The notes below the pieces were generated by a model. The model saw only the letters and a program-made list of their open reading frames with translations. It had not been told where the DNA came from and made no database searches. Position numbers and translations under genes: made by a program. From NCBI GenBank assembly GCA_030278955.1, contig JAOANR010000005.1, positions 2,957,431 through 3,021,430 of the forward strand: DNA of 64,000 nt, written 5' to 3'. Positions 55,304-64,000 of this stretch are shown here, piece by piece (the first letter of the stretch is position 1; every line of letters starts with the position of its first letter). This stretch comes from Hygrophila difformis. Its lineage: Eukaryota > Streptophyta > Magnoliopsida > Lamiales > Acanthaceae.

Positions 55304-55519
55304 CGGTGCGCCTTTTTATATTCTTTATATGTGTATAAAAAAAAATTCAAATGGCTCTCGTATAGTATTCCTATATTAAACTTGGGATATCTTCTATACC
55401 ACTTCTACTCTTAGTCATGATAAGAACCTTGCATGTATTCAACGGAACTGTTATCCTTCTTTGTGGAGTGGAAGGAAACTGCTATATCAAATACAGTATT
55501 TGCTAAATACAGTATAATA

Positions 55520-55860
55520 CTCCCTCTGTCCTCAAATAAGTGTTACACTTTTCTTTGTAGGTTGTCCACAAATGAGTATTGCGTTCTCATTTGATAGTTT
55601 CTGTCGCATCAACTAATAAATTTTACTCCATTCCTTTTCTATTTCTCATTGAAATGTGGTAGATGTGACATACCATCAACTTTAATTTGACAAAAATTAA
55701 AAGAAATAAAAAAAATATAAAAATGAAGTGTGTATCATATCTCTCCAATCCCCATCTAATAATTACCCCATTTCTTTCTCCATTCACGACTATATTACCT
55801 AATTTCTCTCTCTATTCCATGTCCAAACCTAATGTAAGGATTATTTGAGGACGGAGGAAT
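55520..55860. mobile_element. Stowaway-like MITE
   Basis: The 341-bp element has TA at 55518-55519 and 55861-55862. Inverted ends are CTCCCTCTGTCCTCAAATAA and the reverse of TTATTTGAGGACGGAGGAAT. No coding is present. Confidence 0.85.
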
Positions 55861-56537
55861 TATATTGTGCTGAAAATAGATGGTTGTCTATTATTGTAAC
55901 ACCCCGGATTTGATAACCCAGGCCGGGATGTCACCGCCACATCTCTCTAGCAAGACACGGATTCCCCGAGCTTGCCAAAGAGATGCAAGGCTATAGGTAT
56001 TGCAAAAAGATTTAAAACAAGTCCGGAATCTATGTAAAAATAATAAGTGTCATCCACACATATAGTAGTAAATATATATTGCAGCGGAAAAATGTAAATG
56101 GGCCGACATGGCCAAAACTCGGGGTTTACATGCCCGTTATGCAAGTATAAAAAAAAAAGCAAATAAACAATGTTTAATAATCCATCCCCAATGCACATGC
56201 TATGCATCATCTCCGTACTCTGAAATAAAAAGAGAATACAACAATTTTATCAGTATATAAAATACTGAGTAAGTCGATCCTAACATAGCAATAAAGGGAT
56301 TTAATTAGATAATTTAAGATTTCACTCCTAACATGCATTCACAAAATTTAAAGGAAATAATAATTTTAATTGTGTATTTAAACATGCATCTAATCCACAA
56401 TAATAATTTAGTCATGCCATGAAATTTAAAGACATAATTTAAATGCATAATTTAAAGACATGCAAAAATAAATAAATACTTAAAAACATTAATTCTTTTA
56501 TTTCCCCGTTACGTAACCATTTCTCAGTGTTTTGTAT

Positions 56538-56608
56538 AGCCGGTGATCCGGCGGCCGCAGCCGTGTCGTAAGTATCTTGTATAGCCGGTGATCCGGCGGC
56601 CGCAGCCG
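56538..56608. repeat. 45-bp tandem repeat with GC hairpin, two units
   Basis: Two units 45 bp apart contain AGCCGGTGATCCGGCGGCCG and then CAGCCG. On the transcript strand each forms GCCGG-ATCA-CCGGC plus an overlapping GCGGCCGC palindrome. The same motif recurs in the solo LTR. Confidence 0.88.
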
Positions 56609-59072
56609 TATCTGCCATACCCAGTAACACTCCGGAGCCTCGAGAAATTCATACGGACAACCCGAGAGAGTAGGCCATGTATCTCCCGCCGATTGGCGTA
56701 ATATTTCATCAAATTCTCTCGTCCATTATAGGCCCGAAGAGAAAAGGCTAGAGGGGCACCCTGCAGAGCACTCACCCTCCACCAAGTATCTCATGTATCG
56801 TTTAGATTTAATGTATCGGGGTTTTTCAAAAGTGTAGATGTATCGTGTTTCAAATCTTTGATCGTTCGTTTCGAAATTTCAAAATCATTCGATTTAAAAG
56901 TATCTTGGCGTCACAGTTTGCGCCTTTTCAATTTAAAAATCCGTTTTAAGTCCGAAAAATCTGAAATCTTTACACTTTATGCAAAACACCCTAACGAACA
57001 ACTTTCATGTTTTAACTTTTTCGAAATAAGTTGAGGAAACATGTCAAAAATTGATTTTACTATGCAATCAGAAATCTGTCCGAACTCAGGTATGACACAG
57101 TTCAAAATTTCGACGTTTTAACATATCAAACGGACTTCAAAAATTCTGAAATTTAATATGCACATACTAGACATGATTATCTACAACTTTCATTTAGATT
57201 GTAAAGATCAAATCGGACTAGAAAATATAGAAATAAATTCACTAAGTTCGAACATGTTCATAGGCAGATTTCCACACGTTTTGTCAAAACAGTTTCTTTT
57301 CGATGCGATTTAAAATAGCAAACGTTAACGAAAATGGCTGAAATTTTTACACAACCTAGATTTATGTGTTAGGATTAAAAGTCTAGTTTTGAGTTTCTCG
57401 GATTGAATCCTCGAAATATGAGTTTTAGGCCGATTACAGAAACTGCGCAAGATGGGGTTTTTAAGTTCGATTTTTACGTTTCGTTACATTACGCCTATAC
57501 CGGACGCCCCGAAATCACCCGTATTGATATGGAAGGCTCAACTTACAGTGATAGAGAGGTTTAGGTCGTCCTAAGGTCGCTGGCTTGTCCAAAATCCTAC
57601 GAACGGATCTCCTCAACGTCAAGCTTCCGACTTTGGCCACGATTTCGAACCGGACGAAGAAATCCAATGTTAGATCAAGTTTTTGGGTTCAAAAACTTAA
57701 ATAGAAATCTATGAACGACTTACCACAGATTAGAATACTAGGAATCTTATATTCAACGCCTCCTTCGTCGGTTTTCGTCGCCGGGAAGTGATCGGAAAGT
57801 TGTCGGGAAATCGCCGGAAAGTGTTTTGGCTTTGGAGAGAGTTGAGAGAGTTTGGGAGTGAATGGTGACTGATGAAAATGGTGGAGAGGCTGCCCTAGGT
57901 CGCCTAAGAGCTTCCCCCTTCGGCCAAAATCCGCTTTCCAAAGTCGGGAGGTCGAATTATGGTAAGAAATCGCCGAAAACGCGCAAGTTGCCAAAACCTG
58001 TAGGACCACGCGGGGTTGGCGCGCCTTTTAGCCAAACCCCGCCCGGCCAACGCGCGAGACTCGCCTGGACTGCGGTCCGGGCGGGTCCGTGCGATCCGAT
58101 CCGTCGGGTCTTTTTCTCCTCTCTTTCGGACTTCTATCCTTCCCCGTTTTCGCGCTTGATTTTTCCGGGTCATTTCCGGATTATGCTTCTCATCATAAAT
58201 TTATTCCATCTCAATTCGATTACGTGCTTGAAATCCTAAGACCGTCGGTTTTGGTCCGTCGGGTTCTAATTCGTCGTCCTTTGACTTCCGTGCATTTCCG
58301 CGTCTACGGGTTCTCGGAAACGAAACCTTCTCTCCTATTGGCTTAATTCCTATTTTTATATTCTAAAATTTTACGGGTATTACAGTCTACCCCCCTTAAG
58401 AACCAACTTCGTCCTCGAAGTTGTACTTCATCCTCTCGCGAGTTCGGGAATTGTTTGATTAAGCGATTGTATTATTGTGTGTCGTTGTTTGTTATTATTT
58501 GACTGAACCCAGAATTGAAATTTCCGAGTTGCCTACGTACCCCGTGAAGGGATCAAGTCATTACGTAGTTCAAAACAATTTGAATTTGTTTATTTGGGGT
58601 ACAAAGTGTAACACCCCGGTTTTGGTAACCCAGGCCGGGATGCACCGCCACACCTCCCTAGCAAGACACGGTTTCTCCGAGCTCACTAAAGAGATGCAAG
58701 GCTATGGTTTTTCAGAATTTAAAATATTCAAACAGCCCATTCATAAATAATTTTAAAATAATACATCAAAGTTGCAGCGGAAATTTTAATTTGTGCAGCG
58801 GAATTAAAGTATAAGGCCGACATGGCCAAAACACGGGTTAAACAAGCCCGTTCATGCAAGTCGTAATTAAATGCAGGGATTTAAAATAAAGATTTCCCCT
58901 AATGTTCCCATGTATGCATATGACGATGCATATTCTTCGTACTCTGTAAGAAAAAGGAGATATATGGTTTGGGTCAGCAAAAACGCGCTGAGTAAGTTAA
59001 CACATAGCATGGGTTAGGGGTTTCAAAGCCTTTAATTAAATTTAATAAAAACATTTCCACAATATTTAATTT

Positions 59073-59280
59073 AGCCGGCAATCCGGCGGCCGCAGCCAAT
59101 TTCATAAAATCTAAGCTTTTTTTAATATATTTCCCGTTACGCCACCATCTCAACAATATATCATTTAGCCGGTGATCCGGCGGCCTCAGCCAATTTCAAA
59201 AATATCATTTAGCCGGTGATCCGGCGGCCTCAGCCAATTTCAAAAATATCATTTAGCCGGTGATCCGGCGGCCGCAGCCA
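59073..59280. repeat. 44-bp tandem repeat with GC hairpin in solo LTR
   Basis: One separate unit at 59073 and three in tandem at 59167, 59211 and 59255 each contain AGCCGGYRATCCGGCGGCC. The 44-bp spacing nearly equals the 45 bp in the enclosing LTR, and the place within the LTR is similar. Confidence 0.88.
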
Positions 59281-59384
59281 ATATCAATAGTATCATTTCT
59301 CAAAATATTTTTCGTTTCTTTTATAGTTCACCATTCACCAAGGCTCTAATGACCGCAATCCTCATAATCAATATTTATAAATAA

Positions 59385-59525
59385 CCATTCGCCAGAGCTC
59401 TTATGTCCACTGGCCGTTCGCTTGGGCTCTTATGTCCACAAGCCGTTTGGTCGACCATTCGCTAGGGCTCTTATGTCCACTAGCCGTTCGCTTGGGCTCT
59501 TATGTCCACAAGCCTTCTGGCCCAT
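59385..59525. repeat. GCTCTTATGTCCAC tandem repeats in solo LTR
   Basis: About five degenerate copies of a CCGTTCGCTTGGGCTCTTAT-type unit follow the hairpin repeats. The ORF at 59422-59604 is its repetitive translation. Confidence 0.85.
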
Positions 59526-61604
59526 ATTGATAATTTCAAACTTGGTCACAAGTCCCCAATGTTTCAAAAGAATTCTTTTAAGAAAATATTTTTATTTGGT
59601 GTAACGGGATTTCTCAAAAGTATAGATATATCGTAATTCAACGTCTCGACCGTTTGTTTCGAATTTCAAAATCTCTTCGATTTAAAAATCATTTGGCATC
59701 ACAGTTTGCGCCTTTTTGGTTTAAAAATCCATTTCTTAGGCGATTGATCTGAAATTTGTACAGCATCTCAAAATCATCCCAATGAACAACTTTTGTGTTT
59801 TAAGTTTTTCGGAAAAACGATGGGAAGCATGTCAAAAATCGAGTTTTCTACCCAAATAAAAAGCTGTCAGGATTCAGGTTTGACACCTTTCAAAGATTTG
59901 ACTTTTTGACATATCAAATGGACTTTAAGAATTCTGAAATTTTATATGCACATACTAGACATGATCATATACAACTTTTGTTTAGATCATGAAGATTGGT
60001 TCGGACTAGAAATGATAGGAATAAGCTCATCAAGATCGGTTATGAAATCTGTCAAGGTTCCTGACATCGGTTCTAACGCAGATCGGATCGGCTCAGGTTC
60101 GGAGGCTCAAATCTCAACGAAAAATTCTAAAAACTTACAGTAATGTTCTAAACACATAGATCTACAATTCTTATGTTCAACACCAATCCTAGATCGGCCT
60201 AGATCCATGGTCAAAATAACCAACAAGATTGAGAGTGAAATCTGCCAAAGTTCTAAGATCCAGATTTAATACTCTTCGGTTTTGGGTTGGTTTCAGGTTT
60301 CAAAACATCATGAAAAATTCTAAAATTTTTACAGAAGCTAGACCAAAGTCTTAGCAACACTTTTCATGTTTTGAGTTTTATTGTTTGAGCAGTTTTAGAG
60401 GTTCGAAAAATTCATACGAAAACGCTGCGTTGAGGGTTTCTCTTGTTCACAGATTTTTATTAATTTTCTTGAGTTGAATCTCTATGTTTGGTTGCATTTT
60501 AAGTCACCCAAAACCATAGTAAGGTTAACTTACAGTGGGGATGATGTCTAGGAAGTCACGGGGTCGTCCGGAATCCACGGGACGTCACGAACGAATCTCT
60601 TCCACCCGATTTATTCTTCCTTTGGCTCCGATTTGTGTTTGAATACGAAGATTCGTAAGTTAGGATGATGTTTATGATCTTAAAATCATAAGGAAACTTG
60701 AATAACATCTTACCAACAATCCAAAGCCTGCAATCCTTGATCTACACACTTCCTCGGTCGGATTTGGTTGCCGGAAAGTCGCCGGAAAGTCCGCCGGAAG
60801 GGTGTTTGGCTTTGGGAGAGTTTTGGGAGAGTTTTGGAGGAAACTTTGGGGTGTTGATGACTGAAATGAGGTGTTAGGGACAGCTAATAACGTCCAAAAG
60901 ATGCCTCCCCCGTGATCAAGCAAGATTCCCGCGTTGGGGCCAAGGAATATGGCAAGAAAGTCGCCAAAACGCGACAAAGGGCTGCTGCTGTCATGGCGGC
61001 GCGGTGGCGGCGCGGTTTTTGCCTAAAAACCGCGCGGGGTGCGCGCCACACTCGCCTGGACTTCGGTCCGGGCGGGGTCGTGCGATCCGTCGTGCTTTTC
61101 CTCCTCTCTTTCGGACTTCTATCCTCCTACGTTTTCGGGCTCGATTTTTCGGGTCATTCTCGGGTCATAAATTCTTATCTTAAGTTTATCTCGACTCAAA
61201 TGAATTTCATGTTTGAGATCTTAAGTCCGTCGGTCTCGGGGTTCGTCGGCTTCCAATTCGTCGTCTTTTGATTCTCGTGCAATAACTTGTATCGTTAAAT
61301 TTCTTCCGACTTTACGGGCTCTTGGAATTAAAATTCTTTTCCTTATTAAATTTAATTCCAATTATCTTGACTCAATTCATGGAATATCTTCGGGCTTCCT
61401 TTCCCTCTTTTATTCCATTTTGAATTTAAATCTATCGGCGTTTCATTTCCGAGCAATAATTTATTGTGATAAATTATTTTCTTCTTCTCGGATATATTTC
61501 GACATTGATCGGAATAAATTTTTATTCCTTTGGGCGTTGATAAAAATTTGGGGTATTACACAAAGTATTCGTACAAAATATTCAGAAATACTCGGGTCGT
61601 CACA

Positions 61605-61645
61605 TCCTCCCCCTCTTAAGATTACAGTTATGTCCCCATAACTGT
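61605..61645 (-). promoter_or_regulatory. Polypurine tract and hairpin of chromovirus
   Basis: On the minus strand CTTAAGAGGGGGAGGA abuts the LTR start. Just inside, CAGTTATGTCCCCATAACTG (61626-61645) is identical to 9434-9453; here it also encodes the last residues and stop of pol. Confidence 0.82.
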
Positions 61646-62347
61646 TGTTGCACTGTCTTGGAATAGGGTTGGGTAACGCTCCCTCATGTCTGCTTCCAGC
61701 TCCCACGTTGCCGTCTCGGCTTCGTGGTTAGACCAAGGAACCTTAACCATCCTCACGGTCTTATTCCCCACTCTTTCTAGGATCTCGTAGGGTCCTATGT
61801 ACCGTGGGCTTAATTTTCCCCGCTTGCCAAAGCGCATCACACCCTTCATCGGTGATACCTTTAACATGACCTTATCGCCTATTTGGAATTCCAAATCTTG
61901 TCGTCTCATGTCGGCATAGCTCTTTTGCCGGTCTTGCGCGGCTCTCATCTTTCCTTGGATTATTTTGACTTGTTGAGCCATGTCCTCAACAAGTTGCGGT
62001 CCAATTACCATAGTCCTCTCGCCCTCTTCCCAGCTCAATGGGCTTCGGCATTTGCGTCCATACAGTGCCTCGAAAGGTGCCATGCCAATGCTAGCATGGT
62101 AGCTGTTGTTGTAGGAAAATTCGATCAAGGGTAAGTGGTTTTCCCAACTTCCTTTAAACTCTAGTACGCATGCCCTCAGCATGTCTTCCAAAGTTTGGAT
62201 CGTCCTTTCCGTTTGTCCATCCGTCATGGGATGGAACGCGGTACTCATCTTTATCTTCGTACCGAGGGCTTCTTGTAGTTTTGTCCAAAAATGTGAGACG
62301 AATCTACTATCTCTGTCCGAGATGATGTCGTGTGGTACTCCATGTCG
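61628..62347 (-). pseudogene. Gypsy integrase C-terminal half with chromodomain-like tail
   Basis: Reading on from the stop at 62346-62348, residues include the second catalytic Asp region (IISDRDSRF) and, in the open frame 62248-61628, [20 protein letters not shown] with the catalytic Glu. [10 protein letters not shown] follows, and the end is [20 protein letters not shown], typical of Tekay-type chromodomains. The stop TGA at 62346-62348 replaces an expected CGA. Chromodomains target integration to modified chromatin; here the chain is severed from its N-terminus. Confidence 0.87.
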
Positions 62348-63679
62348 TCATACCACGTTATCGACATATGCCCTTGCCAATTGGTCCATGGACCAGGTAT
62401 CCTTCATGGGGATAAATATGGCAGCTTTTGTCAACCTATCCACGATCACCCAGATTTTATTCATCCCCTTCGGTGAACATGGTAACCCCGAAACGAAGTC
62501 CATTGAAATGCTATCACATTTCCAACTTGGGATTTCCAATGGCTGCATTAATCCTAAGGGTTTCTGCCGTACGGCCTTGACCTTCTGGCAGGTGAGGCAT
62601 CTCGCCACAAACTCGGCTATTTCTCTCTTCATGTTCGGCCACCAATAGTTCTTCTTTATGTCCTTGTATAGCTTCTCGCCTCCGGGGTGGACCGAATATG
62701 GGGTATTATGGCCTTCCTCCATTACTCTTAGCTTCAGGTCCTCGCATTTTCGTGGTATGCACCACCTTCCTTTGAAGCGGATGCTTCCGTCCTCATGGAT
62801 TTTAAAATCCATTGCCTTTCCCTCAGCAATGCTCTTCCTAATTTCCTCCAACTTTTCATCACCCTGTTGTGCTAGTCGTATCTCATCAAGTATGGTAGAT
62901 CCTACTACCATCGTGTTGACGACCTCACTTACTTCGCCAGAGTGTACCAACTCCAGACTCAATTTTGCCAAGTCTCTGTACAACTCGGCCGGTACCACAA
63001 GTGAGTTCACCACGTGTTGAGTCTTTCGACTCAAGGCATCGGCCACGACGTTGGCCTTTCCTTCGTGGTACGCGATTTCCAGGTCGTAATCCTTAATCAG
63101 TTCCAACCATCTTCTTTGCCTCAAATTCAGCTCTTTTTGCGTGAATATATACTTGAGGCTCTTATGGTCGGTGAACATCCGACACTTTCGCCCATAGAGG
63201 TAATGCCTCCATATCTTTAGAGCGAACACGACTGCGGCTAGCTTATCTTGCATGGCATGCCACCAGTCATCCGCCTCTCCTCCGAGATAGTACGATGCCA
63301 CAGGCACCTTCTCGCCAATTGGGCACTTCACCGCGTTTAGTAGCTTGTCGAATGTTCGGATCCATTCTTCAAGTTTGGCCGGGTCCTCTTCTCCGGCGTA
63401 GTTCGGCGGACGATACGAGTTCACCATAGCTAGGTAGTTAATGCGGGCCTCGGGTGGAGGTACCGCAGCGGCCTGGCCTTGGTTCACATGCGCGTTCCCT
63501 ATCGCGATGAGAACCTCTTCTAGAGTCCGTAGGCGCGCGTCCATGTTGTTTGGCATGGGGTTTGCCGGCTCCTCTTGAGCGTGTACCCCTTCGCCGGGTA
63601 TGGGCATTTCTGGTTGCATAGGGGTTTCGTTGGTGTTTGGAGTAGTGGGCTGAGCGCGTGATCTTCCTCTCGGTGCCAT
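62346..63679 (-). CDS. Gag N-terminus fused in frame to RNase H and integrase
   Basis: A continuous 443-codon frame runs from ATG 63679 ([10 protein letters not shown]) to a TGA. Residues 1 to about 146 are gag ([27 protein letters not shown]). From about 148 the frame is RNase H ([47 protein letters not shown] to about residue 218). Then come the integrase zinc-binding region (YSVHPGG...WWPNMKREI...CLTC, about 310-355) and the start of the core ([12 protein letters not shown]). Gag C-terminus, zinc knuckles, protease and RT are missing: an in-frame deletion joined ...MQDKL to AAVV.... The first integrase Asp is present; the rest follows the stop. Whether it is made is unknown; similar fusions would lack polymerase. 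Confidence 0.85.
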
Positions 63680-63864
63680 GCTGTTGCAAGAACAAGAGAG
63701 TTTAGATTCTTTTGTTGAAGTATTATGTAATGCTTAGGAAATAATTTGACTAAATAAATGACGATATCAACAGGTATCAGTTCTGTTGGAACCTGTTAGT
63801 ATAGGTTGTTGGGGTTTAGCGTATTGTTTGTTGTTATTCGGGGTTGGTTCTACTTACTGCTTTG

Positions 63865-63896
<32 letters not shown>

Positions 63897-64000
63897 TTTT
63901 TGTGAACAGTAATCTGTTCAGGTTTTTTTTTTAGACCCTAGGGTTCAGGGTTTAGGGTTTAGGGTTTAGGGTTGGAGATACCCTTGTTCGATAATTATCT
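63680..64000 (-). other. 5' leader of chromovirus with simple repeats
   Basis: It holds a (TTTTG)n run at about 63863-63891, poly(T) and a short telomere-like run (63948-63973). No primer site is reached before the window ends. Confidence 0.65.
63948..63973. repeat. Short interstitial telomere-like repeat
   Basis: GGG followed by three TTTAGGG units and a partial one, preceded by the degenerate CCCTAGGGTTCAGGG. This is the plant telomere unit but only about 26 bp long, lying in a retrotransposon leader. Confidence 0.85.

Larger units (their letters stand above)
58607..61560 (-). repeat. Solo LTR of a related gypsy element
   Basis: A 2,954-bp LTR (TGTAACACCCCGG...GGGGTATTACA) is flanked by an exact 5-bp duplication CAAAG (58602-58606 and 61561-61565). 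No internal region or partner is present, so it is the product of recombination between the LTRs of a full element. It lies inside the LTR of the 55895 element and is therefore younger than it. Confidence 0.92.
55895..61604 (-). repeat. Gypsy 3' LTR containing a solo LTR
   Basis: The ends are TGTAACACCCCGG and CTCGGGTCGTCACA, next to the polypurine tract. Without the insert it is 2,751 bp. It includes two hairpin repeat units (56538-56608). At about 58380 it contains an internal GGGTATTACA and tract-like TACCCCCCTTAAGAAC, the same second boundary-like block as in the LTR at 6475-9412. Confidence 0.85.
55895..64000 (-). mobile_element. Tekay-like Ty3/gypsy chromovirus, partial and deleted
   Basis: The minus-strand element shows its 3' LTR (55895-61604), polypurine tract and hairpin (61605-61645), the end of integrase with chromodomain-like tail, and a gag fused to RNase H/integrase (62348-63679). 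The 5' leader follows, and the element leaves the window before its primer site and 5' LTR. The 3' LTR holds a solo LTR of a related element. The integrase C-terminus and LTR style point to chromoviruses of the Tekay/Del group. Confidence 0.87.

Noticed and set aside
57689..58346. ORFs of 85-125 codons within the gypsy LTR, similar to ones at 8760-9078 and 60912-61271
   Set aside because: They recur because the LTRs are related; frames differ and no protein signature is seen.
61883..63220. Plus-strand ORFs of 68-155 codons over the integrase
   Set aside because: Antisense shadows of the minus-strand gag/RNase H/integrase frames.
63948..63973. Chromosome end
   Set aside because: Only about 26 bp of telomere-type repeat inside a retrotransposon; sequence continues normally.

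Overview
The window is nuclear DNA from a flowering plant, most likely a dicot. The evidence is a spliced plant-type P450 remnant, an intronless AP2/ERF gene, Ty1/copia and Ty3/gypsy chromovirus retrotransposons primed by initiator Met-tRNA, hAT, Helitron and Stowaway-type DNA elements, and an integrated caulimovirid. The AT-rich intergenic DNA fits this. I cannot name the species; an asterid is only a guess. Only one clearly intact host gene is visible, the ERF transcription factor at 49844-50443. Almost everything else is mobile DNA in nests.

Layout. 1-13817: a Tork/Tnt1-like copia element on the + strand. A 4.67 kb hAT transposon (1068-5739, 8-bp target duplication) splits its integrase. 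A gypsy element that keeps only gag (6475-12956, minus strand) lies further along, where copia reverse transcriptase is missing. The copia RNase H tail and 3' LTR resume at 12957. 13818-28343: gene-poor DNA with two SINE families, nested Stowaway/hAT/Tourist-like MITEs, two minus-strand retroposons with poly(A) tails and long target duplications, and rearranged Helitron helicase remnants. About 28600-35813: a near-complete endogenous pararetrovirus with primer site, coiled-coil ORF, coat protein, movement protein, protease/RT/RNase H, a last transactivator-position ORF, promoter and poly(A) signal, all broken by a few lesions. 35814-44368: a Sirevirus-like copia element on the minus strand with an additional ORF between pol and the 3' LTR.

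44369-51912: AT-rich DNA with a 4 kb segment bounded by ~180-bp inverted repeats, then the ERF gene. 51913-55500: a possible Helitron start, a truncated CYP704-like P450 pseudogene and a single exon resembling a plant trigger-factor-like protein. 55895-64000: a Tekay-type gypsy chromovirus on the minus strand. Its LTR holds a solo LTR flanked by CAAAG, and a deletion fuses its gag in frame to RNase H/integrase.

The genes do not form a host pathway. The most distinctive observations are hairpin-forming tandem repeats at a similar place in three related gypsy LTRs, the pararetrovirus with its TGACG-type promoter, the copia ORF3, the gag-RNase H-integrase fusion, and the possible capture of gene fragments around 52-55 kb.
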